64,000 nucleotides of DNA from Archangium minus (GTDB lineage Bacteria; Myxococcota; Myxococcia; Myxococcales; Myxococcaceae). The notes under the pieces were generated by a model. The model saw only the letters and a program-made list of their open reading frames with translations. It was not told the origin of the DNA and ran no database searches. Both the position numbers and the translations under genes were made by a program. The stretch covers positions 1,364,001-1,428,000 of the forward strand of contig NZ_CP043494.1 of assembly GCF_044360475.1 (NCBI RefSeq), given 5' to 3'. Positions 53,656-63,123 of the stretch are shown in pieces (the stretch's first letter is position 1; each line of letters begins with the position of its first letter).

Positions 53656-55410
53656 TCACTTGCGCTTGAGGAAGAAGCGCCTCCAGTCTTCCAGCTCGAT
53701 GGCGATCTGCCGGCGCTCTTCCGGGGTGCTCGCCGTCTGTGCCCGCTTGCGCAGTGCATCGAGCGTGGAGCGCGTGGCACCGCTCAGCGTCTGTTGGCTC
53801 GCCAGCTCCTCGATCTCGCGATCGTACTGCCGGATCTTGCTGAGCAGCGCGGTCCTGGTGGGGCCGGAGGACTCGGGACGCTTCTGCGCCACCTGTTGCG
53901 CGTCCTGGTTCTCGGAAGGGGCCACCGCTGGCACCGTGGTGCCCTGCTGCGCCGTCGCGCTGTCCGGGGTGGGCGTGCCCGCGTCGGGAGCCGCGGTGGG
54001 AGGCGTGGTCTGCTGCGCCTGCGCCGTGTTCGGGGTGGGGACCGCCGGCTGCGGCGTGGGCTGCACAGGCTGAGGAGGCGTGACGCTCACCTGCGGCGGT
54101 GGGGTGGAGGCCGGGCCGCGCACGGCGAACACGATGCCTCCTCCGAGCGCCACCAGCGCGAGCGCTCCCAGGCCCATGGGCACCATGCGACGCATGGGCG
54201 AGTCCACAACCGGGGTGCGCACCGGCGTGGGCGAGGGCTCCGGCTTCACCGGCTCGGGCGAGCGGGTGGGCTCGGGCTTCGCGCTCTCCGGCTGTGGCTG
54301 GACCTCCGGGCGCACCGAGACGGCGGGCTCCGGGACGGTGGGTTTCGTCGGGGTCGGGAGCTGGACCTGTGGCTGCGTGGCGAGGGTATCGCGCAGCCGC
54401 TGGAGCTGGCGGCGCAGCTGCTCGGCGGAGCCGGGGCGAGACTCCGGATCCTTGGTGAGCATCTGCAGGATGAAGGCATCGAGCGCGGCGGGCAGGCTGG
54501 AGACGAAGTCAGAGGGACGCGGAGGCCGCGCGTCCACGTGCTTCATCAGCAGGTCCACCGGCGAGGTGCCGGTGAAGGGGAGCCGGCCGGTGACCATCTC
54601 GAAGGCCACCACGCCCAGGGCGTAGAGGTCCGTCATGGGCCCCACGGGCTGGCCGCGGGCCTGCTCGGGAGCCATGTACTCCGGAGTGCCCACCACCATG
54701 TCCGTGCGCGTCTGCGCGGTGCGCCCGGTGGGCAGGCCCATCTTCGCGAGGCCGAAGTCCAGCAGCTTCACGTAGCGCGAGCCGTCCGGCTGCTTCACGA
54801 GGAAGATGTTGCTCGGCTTGAGGTCGCGGTGGACGACGCCGGCCCCGTGCGCGGCGCCCAGCGCGCTGAGCACCTCGTCGAGGATGTCCAGCACCTCGGA
54901 GACGGGCAGCTTGCCCTTCTCCGCCAGGTACGCGTCGAGGGCCACGCCCTCGAGGTACTCCATGATGATGTACTGGCGGCCGTCGGGGACCTGACCGAAG
55001 CCGAAGATGTCGACGATGCCGCGGTGGCGGATGGCGTTGACGGCGCGGGCCTCGGCGAGCAGTCGCGCCACCTGCTCCTCGGCCGCGGCCAGCTCCGGGC
55101 GCAGCACCTTCACCGCCACGCGCTTGCCGATGAGGGGCTGGATGCCTTCGTACACCAGGCCCATGCCGCCCACGCCGATGCGCTGGCGCAGCTCGTACTC
55201 GCCAATCTTCAGACCGGTGAGCGGATCTTGCGTGGAGGAGTCATCCATCACGTGCACGGTCCTCCCGGGCGACGTCCGTCGCGCGCCTCCTGGATCGCCA
55301 GGGGACGGCGACGTGGAGGAGCCAAGCAGTACGGTCCCGTCGCGCGGGCAGATGTCGGTGTCCGCCGGCACGGCAAGGCCGCAGGTTTCACAGGAACGGG
55401 AGTCAGCCAT
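53656..55410 (-). CDS. Transmembrane Ser/Thr kinase with zinc-ribbon N-terminus
   Basis: 584 residues. N-terminal Cys knuckles CETC and CPRDG (7-25). Complete kinase domain 72-340: GVGGMG, VAVK Lys 101, HRDLKPSN (194-201), DFG (218-220), APEQ. A single membrane helix (410-430) follows a Pro-rich linker. The periplasmic part is Pro/Thr/Gln-rich, ending in a helix (LLSKIRQYDREIEELASQQ). Such kinases sense the envelope. It lies 87 bases downstream of the glycine-rich lipoprotein gene on the same strand. Confidence 0.93.
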   Translation of the reverse strand: MADSRSCETCGLAVPADTDICPRDGTVLLGSSTSPSPGDPGGARRTSPGRTVHVMDDSSTQDPLTGLKIGEYELRQRIGVGGMGLVYEGIQPLIGKRVAVKVLRPELAAAEEQVARLLAEARAVNAIRHRGIVDIFGFGQVPDGRQYIIMEYLEGVALDAYLAEKGKLPVSEVLDILDEVLSALGAAHGAGVVHRDLKPSNIFLVKQPDGSRYVKLLDFGLAKMGLPTGRTAQTRTDMVVGTPEYMAPEQARGQPVGPMTDLYALGVVAFEMVTGRLPFTGTSPVDLLMKHVDARPPRPSDFVSSLPAALDAFILQMLTKDPESRPGSAEQLRRQLQRLRDTLATQPQVQLPTPTKPTVPEPAVSVRPEVQPQPESAKPEPTRSPEPVKPEPSPTPVRTPVVDSPMRRMVPMGLGALALVALGGGIVFAVRGPASTPPPQVSVTPPQPVQPTPQPAVPTPNTAQAQQTTPPTAAPDAGTPTPDSATAQQGTTVPAVAPSENQDAQQVAQKRPESSGPTRTALLSKIRQYDREIEELASQQTLSGATRSTLDALRKRAQTASTPEERRQIAIELEDWRRFFLKRK

Positions 55411-55497
55411 CGGGGAAGTGCCCCCAGGGTAGCAGACCGGGAGCAGATTCCCACAAGCGGGCGAGCAGGCAGGGTCCTCCTGCCCGGATCCAACCCA

Positions 55498-57111
55498 TCA
55501 GGGTGTCGGTTCACACCCGTGGTACTGCTTCTGGATACCGTCATGGCCTTGGGGGGCAGGTCCCTTGCCGGCCTTGCCCGCGGGGCCAAGGGCGAAAGTC
55601 GTCCCCGTTTGGGAGACGGAGCCGTCGGGGCCGCACCAGACGCCCACGGACGGGCCCCCGCCGCCATTGCCGCCTGGGCCGCCATCCCCACCCTTGCCTC
55701 CATTACCCCCCTTGCCACCCCGACCTCCGGTGGACGTCGCGGAGGGGTCCGACGTGTTCACGAAGGACGGCCCTCCTGCGCCTCCCTGGCCGCCGGGGCC
55801 ACCGGCGCCACCTTTTCCGCCGGCACCGCCTTCGCCTCCCTTGAGTGTCTTCAGCGAGCAGGACTCCAGCTCCACGTGCGCGTTGATGAGCAGCAGGGCG
55901 ATGGACGCGCCACCCCCCTTACCTCCGCTCCCACCCAGGCCCGGGCAGCCGCCAGCGCCTCCGCCTCCGCCTCCGCTCCCCTCTACTAGCGAGTTACCGA
56001 ATTTGACTGAGCACATGCCACCTCCACCTCCCCCACCCCCTCCGCCACCGGGGTAGCCGGGCTGGCCGGCCGTTCCGGAGGTGGGGCTCCAGGTATCGGC
56101 CACCAGCGTGCCAATTCCGTCACCCGGCTCACCGCTCGGTCCAATTCCTCCCTCGGCGCCGACCTGTCCGTCCTGGCCTGGCTCCCCAACGCAATGACAG
56201 GCCGTGCCCGTGCAAGTATTGGGCGTATCCTTGCCCACTCCACCAGCCCCTCCATTCGCGGACGGAGTGCCTGCCTCGCCGCGGCCGCCAGTCCCGTTGC
56301 TCATCGAGTTGTTTTCACCGCCACGGCCCCCTGTTCCGCCCTTGTTCTGGACGGAGCCGCAACTGCTGATGCCAGGCGAACCTCCCGCGACGTTCGATGG
56401 AGCCGCTCCTCCTGTGCCGCCATCCGCGCCGCCCGGGCCCGTGGAGGGCGTGCTGCCCGCCCCACCGTCGGCGCCTTCCTCCGCCACAATCTGCACGTGG
56501 CGCAGGCGCACGCCTTTGGATTGCAACACCCGCAGCCCGATGGAAGGCGCGCCTGGCTCGGAGCCGGGGTCGGAGGTGATGCTCAGCCACTCCAGGCTCA
56601 CTCCGGCGTCTTCACCCAGCCCGCTCACCGTCAAGCCAATGCTGCCTCCCGTGAGCTGGGTGATGTTGGTGGCGTCGCGCTTCCAGCCTCCGTCCAGGCC
56701 GGCGTAGCCGCCATACAGCGAGATGGGCTTGTCCAGCCTCAGCCCCGGCTCGTTGTAGACGCCCCGGGCGAGGTAGATGGCCTGGATGTTCGCGGGGATG
56801 CGCTCCAGGGCATACGCGAGCGTCTGGTAGGGGGCGTCCTTCGTGCCGGACTGGGCGCTGTTCTTGCCGTTGACGGGGTCCACGAAGACGCCGTCCTCGA
56901 CAACGCCGTCGATGCCGTCGCAGTTGCTGTCCAGGAACCTGTCATCCGGGGGATCCGCCCACTCGGGCTTGCATCCTTCGGGCGCGCAGCGTCCGGTGGC
57001 CACGCAGTCGTCGTACGCCTCCTGGAAGTTGTAGCAACCCACGGCGGTGAGCAGCGCCACCCCGGCTCCCACGGCGAACAGCTTCTTCGTCTCGTGCATG
57101 TGCTTTCTCAC
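55498..57111 (-). CDS. Glycine-rich repetitive lipoprotein
   Basis: 537 residues. Lipobox LTAVGC; the N-terminal third holds an acidic Cys-rich region (CVATGRCAPEGC, DSNCDGIDG) and a DUF1565-like beta-helix segment (APYQTLAYALERIPANIQAIYLARG). From about 220 to 500 the chain is Gly-rich (GGxGGxGG runs), like PGRS-type or adhesive surface proteins. Eight or more Cys could cross-link. The start is GTG 57111, overlapping the previous stop by 4 bases (GTGA); ATG 57099 is possible. Surface display or matrix binding is inferred. Confidence 0.78.
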   Translation of the reverse strand: MRKHMHETKKLFAVGAGVALLTAVGCYNFQEAYDDCVATGRCAPEGCKPEWADPPDDRFLDSNCDGIDGVVEDGVFVDPVNGKNSAQSGTKDAPYQTLAYALERIPANIQAIYLARGVYNEPGLRLDKPISLYGGYAGLDGGWKRDATNITQLTGGSIGLTVSGLGEDAGVSLEWLSITSDPGSEPGAPSIGLRVLQSKGVRLRHVQIVAEEGADGGAGSTPSTGPGGADGGTGGAAPSNVAGGSPGISSCGSVQNKGGTGGRGGENNSMSNGTGGRGEAGTPSANGGAGGVGKDTPNTCTGTACHCVGEPGQDGQVGAEGGIGPSGEPGDGIGTLVADTWSPTSGTAGQPGYPGGGGGGGGGGGMCSVKFGNSLVEGSGGGGGGAGGCPGLGGSGGKGGGASIALLLINAHVELESCSLKTLKGGEGGAGGKGGAGGPGGQGGAGGPSFVNTSDPSATSTGGRGGKGGNGGKGGDGGPGGNGGGGPSVGVWCGPDGSVSQTGTTFALGPAGKAGKGPAPQGHDGIQKQYHGCEPTP

Positions 57112-58007
57112 GGCAGCGTCCCCACCACACCCACCATGCCGCCCCCGTTGCCCACGGAGGCAGTGGGCCGCACCTTCGGTTCGGCCTTGTCCTTGTCAGA
57201 CAGCAGGTAGATGACGCCGGTGGTCACCACGCCCGCCGCGCCCAGCGCGAAGGACGCCGCGCTCAGGTTCTGCGACAGCTTGCCGGCGTCCCTCAGCCGG
57301 GCGGCTTCCTGGGGATCGCCGATCGTCTGCTCTGTCAGGGCGCGATAGTTCTTCCCCGCCTGCAGGTAGAAGAGCGTCCCCGCGCCCAGCAACACCGCGC
57401 CACCGGCTGCGGGCACCCAGGCCCAGCTCCGCACATTCGCGCGGCTGGCCGTCACCTCGGGCTTGGGCAGCAGGGGCTGGGTCGGGTTCGTTGTCGGCGG
57501 CGGCGCCTGGACAACGGAGTTCTGCGTCGGGCGCAGCGCTCGCTGCACCGGGGGCAGCACCTTCTCGCTGGCCTGGGTGAGCGCGTCGAGCAGCTGGTCC
57601 TCGCGGACTCCGGGCACATAGTGCTCGGCGAGCAGCTCTCCGTCGCGCGTGGCGTAGGCCTTCAGCGCCACCCGGTAGCCGCTGAGGAACTGCACCAGCT
57701 CGGCGATCAGCACCACGTCGGCGGGAGCGGCCTCGCCCAGGGTGATGCGACAGGCTGCCTCCAGGCGGTTGCACCCGAGCACCGTCTTGCGCTCCGCGGG
57801 TGACAACAGCTGGGACAGCTCCGAGGCGCGGATCACCTGCAGCCCTTGGGTCTTGAGCTGCTCGTACACGTGCTCCTGGGCGAAGGAGACGATATGCGAG
57901 GGCACGCCCGCGGCATCGGGCGGGGCGATGAGCACGGTGAGCGGTGCCTCGGAAGACGCGGGTGCCTGACCGAGCACGGCGAGCGTGGCGAGGAGTGTAA
58001 GGAACAC
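57108..58007 (-). CDS. Secreted protein with a TolB/CsgG-like N-terminal domain and membrane segments
   Basis: 299 residues from GTG 58007, chosen because a signal peptide starts there (FLTLLATLAVLGQAPAS); an upstream in-frame GTG at 58055 has no signal before it. The body (25-165) alternates strands and helices (LTVLIAPPDAAG, QLKTQGLQVIRASELSQLLS, ADVVLIAELVQFLSGYRVALKAYATRDGEL), as in proteins of the TolB/FlgO/CsgG-related fold. Two hydrophobic segments follow (about 205-230 and 258-280). It is coupled to the glycine-rich lipoprotein gene. Confidence 0.7.
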   Translation of the reverse strand: MFLTLLATLAVLGQAPASSEAPLTVLIAPPDAAGVPSHIVSFAQEHVYEQLKTQGLQVIRASELSQLLSPAERKTVLGCNRLEAACRITLGEAAPADVVLIAELVQFLSGYRVALKAYATRDGELLAEHYVPGVREDQLLDALTQASEKVLPPVQRALRPTQNSVVQAPPPTTNPTQPLLPKPEVTASRANVRSWAWVPAAGGAVLLGAGTLFYLQAGKNYRALTEQTIGDPQEAARLRDAGKLSQNLSAASFALGAAGVVTTGVIYLLSDKDKAEPKVRPTASVGNGGGMVGVVGTLP

Positions 58008-58103
58008 GATGGTGTCACTTTCCCCCCATGTTGGGCCTACCGCAAGGTCACGCACTCGCAGTAACGCCCTTTGAGTGACACCGGTGTGTCCGGCCGGGCG
58101 GGC

Positions 58104-59882
58104 TCAGCGCCTGGGTTTCTCGGGCATGGGGCGGATGTGCGTCTTCTCAGAATTATCGAGCTCCCTCGGCTCGTCATCCTCCAGGTCGTCGGACGGGACG
58201 GGAGGTGGGAGGGGCCGGTTGGGCGCCGAGGGCGCGGGTCGGCGGGCGGGAGGTGCCGCCATGGCAGGGCGGGTGCTGGTGACGGGGGGGTTGGGGCGCG
58301 ACGGCGTGGGCCGGGCGGCCGGACGCGGTGGCGTGGCGATGCCCCGGCCCTGGGTCTCCAGGTCGTCCGCGAGGAGGTCCGCGGACACCTGTACCTTGGG
58401 CTCGTCGGCAGGGGCACCGAGCCCGTCCTCCGCCTCGTCGGCGAAGGGGTTGCGGGTGGGGAGCGGAGTCCGATCATCGTCCACGTCCGACTCCGGAGGG
58501 GGAGGAGGACGGTTGGCGGGCAGGTTGGGCCGGAGCGAGGGCCCGCCGCGGGCGGCGGGTGGCTCGGCGGGCTTCGGCCGGGCAGGCGTGGGGAGGTTCG
58601 CGGGGACCTGCACCTGCACCCCGTCCTTGGCGTCTCGGGCCTCGTCCTTCAGGCGCTGCTCGAAGGCCTGCCACTCCTTCTTGAAGCTCGCCGGGTCGGG
58701 CTCGCCGCGCTCGCGGTGCTTGAGGGAGGGGGCCCAGCGCACGGCGTAGCTCTCGCCGGCGTGGAAGGCGGGCGGGGGCGGCAGGCCATAGGTGGCGGGG
58801 TCGAAGAAGGACTCGTCCAGGTCCGTGAAGCCGTACGCGCGCGCCCGAGCGACGAAGTTGGGGATGATGCCGGTGGGCGCGTGGTAGCCGAGGATGTGGC
58901 CCTCCTCGTCCTTCGTCACCGGCGTGAAGACGAAGATGTCCTGGGTGCGGTAGTCGCCCTTCTCGGTGAGGGGGAGCACCTCGGAGAGGGCAATCGTCTT
59001 GCGGCTGCCGTCGTGGAGGCGCTCGCAGCAGATGACGAAGTTGATGGCGCTGGCCACCTGGGCGCGGATGGCCACCATGGGCAGCTCGATGCCGGACATG
59101 AGGCACAGCGACTCAATGCGGCGCAGCGTATCCGTGGGGGTGTTGGCGTGGGTGGTGGCCAGCGAGCCGCCGTGACCGGTGTTCATCGCCTGCACCAGGT
59201 GGAAGGCCTCGCCGCCGCGCACCTCGCCCACCACGATGCGGTCCGGGCGCAGACGCAGGGCCGAGTGCAGCAGGTCTCCCATGTCCACGCCGCCCTTGCC
59301 GAACTTGTCCGGGGGCCGGCTCTCGAAGGCGACGAGGTGGGACTGGTTGAGCTGGAGCTCCGCCGAGTCCTCGATGGTGAGGATGCGCTCCTCGTCGGGG
59401 ATGAGCGAGGAGACGATGTTGAGCAGCGTCGTCTTGCCCGAGCCCGTGCCTCCGGACACCAGCATGTTGAGCTTGGTGTGGATGCCCGCGTCGATGAGCC
59501 GCGCCATCTGCGGCGTCATGGACTTGAACTTGATCAAGGACTCAATGGTGAGCTTTTCCTTGAAGAACTTGCGGATGGAGATGGTGGTGCCCTTACGGGC
59601 AATGGGCGGGATGACGACGTGGATGCGGCTGCCGTCGGGCAGGCGCGCGTCCAGCCGGGGGCGCTCGTCATTGAGGAGGCGGCCGACGAACTGCGCCATG
59701 TTGCGCGCGGCGCCGATCAGGCCCTCTTCGGTGAACGTGGCATCGGTCTTGGAGACCTTGCCCTTGCGTTCAATCCAGACATCAGTGGGCCCGTTGATCA
59801 TGATCTCGGAGACGGACGGGTCGTCGAGATAGGGGAGGACGGGCTTGAGGAACGCGCGGAGCGACTCGGAGTACATCGACAT
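58104..59882 (-). CDS. cpaF: CpaF/TadA-type secretion ATPase with a long Pro-rich tail
   Basis: 592 residues from ATG 59882. N-terminal domain 20-110 (SEIMINGPTDVWIERKG, RLDARLPDGSRIHVV). ATPase 120-350: Walker A GGTGSGKTT (144-152), Walker B region LRPDRIVVGEVRGGEA (211-226), GHGGSLATTHAN (236-247). CpaF drives Flp/Tad pilus assembly. Unusually, about 200 residues (390-592) form a Pro/Arg/Ala-rich disordered tail; the family normally stops near 450. No other Tad genes are adjacent. A much longer reading frame upstream (to 61244) is the shadow of the hybrid kinase and is rejected. Confidence 0.9.
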   Translation of the reverse strand: MSMYSESLRAFLKPVLPYLDDPSVSEIMINGPTDVWIERKGKVSKTDATFTEEGLIGAARNMAQFVGRLLNDERPRLDARLPDGSRIHVVIPPIARKGTTISIRKFFKEKLTIESLIKFKSMTPQMARLIDAGIHTKLNMLVSGGTGSGKTTLLNIVSSLIPDEERILTIEDSAELQLNQSHLVAFESRPPDKFGKGGVDMGDLLHSALRLRPDRIVVGEVRGGEAFHLVQAMNTGHGGSLATTHANTPTDTLRRIESLCLMSGIELPMVAIRAQVASAINFVICCERLHDGSRKTIALSEVLPLTEKGDYRTQDIFVFTPVTKDEEGHILGYHAPTGIIPNFVARARAYGFTDLDESFFDPATYGLPPPPAFHAGESYAVRWAPSLKHRERGEPDPASFKKEWQAFEQRLKDEARDAKDGVQVQVPANLPTPARPKPAEPPAARGGPSLRPNLPANRPPPPPESDVDDDRTPLPTRNPFADEAEDGLGAPADEPKVQVSADLLADDLETQGRGIATPPRPAARPTPSRPNPPVTSTRPAMAAPPARRPAPSAPNRPLPPPVPSDDLEDDEPRELDNSEKTHIRPMPEKPRR

Positions 59883-60095
59883 GGCGCCCCGAGGGTAGCC
59901 CGACACTGGCCTGGCCCCAAGGGGAAGGCCTGCTCGCCCGCTTACCCCCCCGCCTTTCCTGCCCAAGCCCGTGTCCGCCGGGTGTTCAACACCCGCTATC
60001 GGGTGCGTTGCCTGGTTCTCACCACAAGGGGTCTTGGGTATGGCTCGGCTGGCGCGGAGGAAGGATTTTCGCGGACTCGAGGGTTTTGAGACTCC

Positions 60096-63017
60096 ATGAG
60101 GGCGGAGCGGTGTGCCAGTGATGAGGTGCTCGCCGGTGGAGGCGAGATGGGCGTCCTCATGCGCTCCACCGACTGGTCGCGCACAGTGCTCGGTCCGGTG
60201 GAGACGTGGCCCCAGTCGCTGCGGACGACGGTGAGCACCTGCCTCAACTCGCGCTTCCCCATCCTGGTGTGGTGGGGGCCCGACCTGGTGATGCTCTACA
60301 ACGATGCCTACCGCCCCATGCTCGGGCGGGACAAGCATCCCCGTGCCTTGGGCCTGCCCGGGCGGGAGGTGTGGCAGGAGATCTGGCACATCATCGGCCC
60401 CATGCTGGAAGGGGTGCTGCACCGGGGCGAGGCCACCTGGTCCGAGAACATCATGCTCCCCCTCGTCCGGGCGGGCTTCGCGGAGGAGTGCTACTTCACC
60501 TTCTCGTACAGCCCCATCCGGGACGAGTCCGGCGGGGTGGGCGGCGTCTTCACGGCGGTGTACGAGACAACCGGTCAGGTCCTGAGCGAGCGGAGGCTGC
60601 GGACGTTGCAGGAGCTCCCGAGCAGGACCTCCACGGCCAGGACGGCGGAGGAAGCCTGCGCGCTCGCGGCCGAGGCCTTGAGTCAGAACCTGGCCGATGT
60701 CCCCTTCTCGCGCCTCTATCTGCTGGACGACGAGGGACGGAAGGCCCTCCTCACCGCCTTCACGGGCCTGCCTCCCGAGGTGATGGGAAGTGCGGAGGAC
60801 TGGTCCATTCCGGAGGTCTCGCGCTCGGGCCAGTCCGTCCTCCTGGACGGGCTGTCGCGCCGCCTCGGCGCCGTGATGGGCGGGCAGGGGGCGACCGCTG
60901 TGGACGCGGCGCTCGTGCTGCCCCTGGTGTGCCCGGGTGAAGCGCGGCCCTCGGGGGTGCTCGTTGCGGGGCTCAGTCCGCACGTCCTCCTCGACGAGAA
61001 GTACCGAAGCTTCCTGGGGCTGGTGGCCGGGCAGATCGCCACGGCCATTGGCCGCGTGCGGGTGCTCCAGGAAGCCCAGCAGCGGGCCGAGGCGCTCGCC
61101 GCGTTGGATCGCGCCAAGACGGCGTTCTTCAGCAATGTCAGCCACGAGCTGCGCACGCCCTTGACGTTGATGCTCTCGCCCCTGGAGCAGGCGCTGGTCG
61201 TGCCCGACGAGGGATTGCGTGGGGAAGAGCTCCGGACGGTTCATCGCAACAGCCTGCGGCTGCTGAAGCTCGTCAACGCGCTGCTGGACTTCAGCCGCAT
61301 TGAGGAGGGGCGCGCGCAGGCGTCGTTCGAGCCCGTGGAGCTCTCCTCACTCACCGCGGACCTGGCCAGCAGCTTCCGCTCAGCGGTGGAGAAGGCGGGG
61401 ATGCGCTTCACCGTGGACTGTCCGCCCTTGCAGGAGCCCGTCTGGGTGGATCGCGAGCTATGGGAGAAGATCGTCTTCAACCTGCTCTCCAACGCGTTCA
61501 AGTTCACCCTCGCGGGCGCCATCGCCGTGCGCCTTCGCCCGGTGGAAGGACATGTCGAGCTGTCGGTGGAGGACACGGGCACGGGGATTCCACGTGAGGA
61601 ACTGCCGCGCGTCTTCGAGCGCTTCCATCGCGTGCAAGGGGCGAAGGGCCGGAGCATCGAGGGCACGGGTATAGGCCTCGCATTGGTGCAGGAGTTGGTG
61701 AGGCTGCACGGGGGGAGCGTGCGGGTGGAGAGCACCCTGGGTCAGGGCTCCACCTTCACGGTGACAATTCCCCTGGGAAACGCCCACCTACCTCGGGAGC
61801 GGTTGGGGGCAACCCGGACACAGGCCTCGACGGGGCTGGAGGCCGCCTCCTTGTTGGAAGAGCTATCGCAGTGGACAGGCGGGGGTGTTTCCACGCTCTC
61901 CACTCCGAGTTCCCGCAGCCACCAGGGGGAGCTGCCCGCCGGACACATCCTCCTGGTGGACGACAACACAGACATGCGCCACTACCTCCAGCGGCTCCTG
62001 GCGGAGCACTGGACGGTGGAAGCCGTCGCGGATGGAGTGATGGCCCTGGAGGCGGCTCGGAAGCGGGTGCCGGACCTCATCCTGAGCGATGTGATGATGC
62101 CGGGCCTGGACGGCTTCGGCCTGCTGCGGGAGCTGCGGGCGGACCCTCGCACCCAGACGGTTCCCGTCATCCTGTTGTCTGCGCGGGCGGGCGAGGAGGC
62201 CACCGTCGAGGGGATGAACGCGGGCGCGGACGACTACCTCATCAAGCCCTTCTCCGCCCGCGAGCTGCTGGCCCGTGTCAGCGCCCAGCTTGCGTTGTCG
62301 CGGATGCGCCAGGAGGCACTTCAGGAGGCGCGCAAGCGGGCCGAGTTCGAGCAGCAACTCATTGGCATCGTCAGCCATGACTTGCGCAACCCCATCAACG
62401 CCGTCCTCCTGTCCGCCCACGCGCTGCTCAAGCGCGAGGAGTTGAACGAGCGCTCGACGAAGAACGCCGCCCGCATCATCACCAGCGCCGAACGTGCGAG
62501 CCGGCTCATCCGAGACCTCCTCGACTTCACGCAGGCGCGCTTGGGGACGGGCATTCCCGTCTACCGGAAGCCCGTGGACCTGCACGCGGTCACCCGGGCC
62601 GCGCTGGAGGAGCTGCACGTCGCCTTCCCGGAGCGGGAGTTGCTCATCGAGCACGAGGGGGACGGGTGTGGCGAGTGGGACGGCGAGAGGTTGGGCCAGG
62701 TGGTGCAGAACCTCGTTGGCAACGCGCTCCGCTACAGTCCGGAGGGCACGCCCGTGCGGGTGGTGATCCGTGCAGAAGAGGGGCACCTGCTCCTGAGCGT
62801 CTCCAACCAGGGCCAGCCCATCCAGGAGGACCTGTTGCCCCGGCTCTTCCAGGCCATGCAGCGGGGAGCCTCGGAGATGGATCCGTCGACCCGGAGCGTG
62901 GGGCTCGGGCTCTTCATCGTGGACCACATCGTCCGCGCGCACGGAGGCACCATCGACGTGAAGTCCTCCGAGGCGGAGGGCACGACGTTCCGTGTGAGGT
63001 TGCCGCGGCGGGAGTGA
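60096..63017 (+). CDS. Hybrid protein with two histidine-kinase modules
   Basis: 973 residues, soluble. Order: PAS (about 40-165), GAF (about 180-325), first HisKA with SHELRTPL (His 350) and ATPase (NLLSNAFKF, DTGTGIP, GTGIGLAL), receiver (617-735, phospho-Asp 665 in LILSDVMMPG), second HisKA with SHDLRNPI (His 761) and ATPase (LVGNALRYS, VGLGLFIV). The second ATPase has SNQGQPI in place of DxGxG, as does the kinase at 14986-16902, so the two modules are relatives. No output domain. The ATG lies after a 213-base gap and no partner gene is adjacent. Confidence 0.92.
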   Translation: MRAERCASDEVLAGGGEMGVLMRSTDWSRTVLGPVETWPQSLRTTVSTCLNSRFPILVWWGPDLVMLYNDAYRPMLGRDKHPRALGLPGREVWQEIWHIIGPMLEGVLHRGEATWSENIMLPLVRAGFAEECYFTFSYSPIRDESGGVGGVFTAVYETTGQVLSERRLRTLQELPSRTSTARTAEEACALAAEALSQNLADVPFSRLYLLDDEGRKALLTAFTGLPPEVMGSAEDWSIPEVSRSGQSVLLDGLSRRLGAVMGGQGATAVDAALVLPLVCPGEARPSGVLVAGLSPHVLLDEKYRSFLGLVAGQIATAIGRVRVLQEAQQRAEALAALDRAKTAFFSNVSHELRTPLTLMLSPLEQALVVPDEGLRGEELRTVHRNSLRLLKLVNALLDFSRIEEGRAQASFEPVELSSLTADLASSFRSAVEKAGMRFTVDCPPLQEPVWVDRELWEKIVFNLLSNAFKFTLAGAIAVRLRPVEGHVELSVEDTGTGIPREELPRVFERFHRVQGAKGRSIEGTGIGLALVQELVRLHGGSVRVESTLGQGSTFTVTIPLGNAHLPRERLGATRTQASTGLEAASLLEELSQWTGGGVSTLSTPSSRSHQGELPAGHILLVDDNTDMRHYLQRLLAEHWTVEAVADGVMALEAARKRVPDLILSDVMMPGLDGFGLLRELRADPRTQTVPVILLSARAGEEATVEGMNAGADDYLIKPFSARELLARVSAQLALSRMRQEALQEARKRAEFEQQLIGIVSHDLRNPINAVLLSAHALLKREELNERSTKNAARIITSAERASRLIRDLLDFTQARLGTGIPVYRKPVDLHAVTRAALEELHVAFPERELLIEHEGDGCGEWDGERLGQVVQNLVGNALRYSPEGTPVRVVIRAEEGHLLLSVSNQGQPIQEDLLPRLFQAMQRGASEMDPSTRSVGLGLFIVDHIVRAHGGTIDVKSSEAEGTTFRVRLPRRE

Positions 63018-63090
63018 GCTTTCCCGGACATCATCGACCTACCCAAGAAAAATACTGGCGCCATCCGACCGCAGAAGTAGTGTGGTGCGG

Positions 63091-63107
63091 GTGCCTCGAT
63101 GAGGCAC
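63091..63107 (+). promoter_or_regulatory. Perfect hairpin in the ung leader
   Basis: GTGCCTC-GAT-GAGGCAC, a 7-bp stem with a 3-base loop, ending 16 bases before the ung start codon and 7 bases before its ribosome-binding site. It may influence translation; nothing more is known. Confidence 0.45.
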
Positions 63108-63123
63108 GAGACGCGGAGGCGAG

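Noticed and set aside
53629..55989. 786-codon open frame antisense to the zinc-ribbon kinase
   Set aside because: Arg/Gly/Leu-rich shadow; kinase motifs lie on the other strand.
59883..61244. Upstream extension of the CpaF reading frame
   Set aside because: It runs antisense to the first third of the two-kinase gene; the family start is MSMYSESL at 59882.
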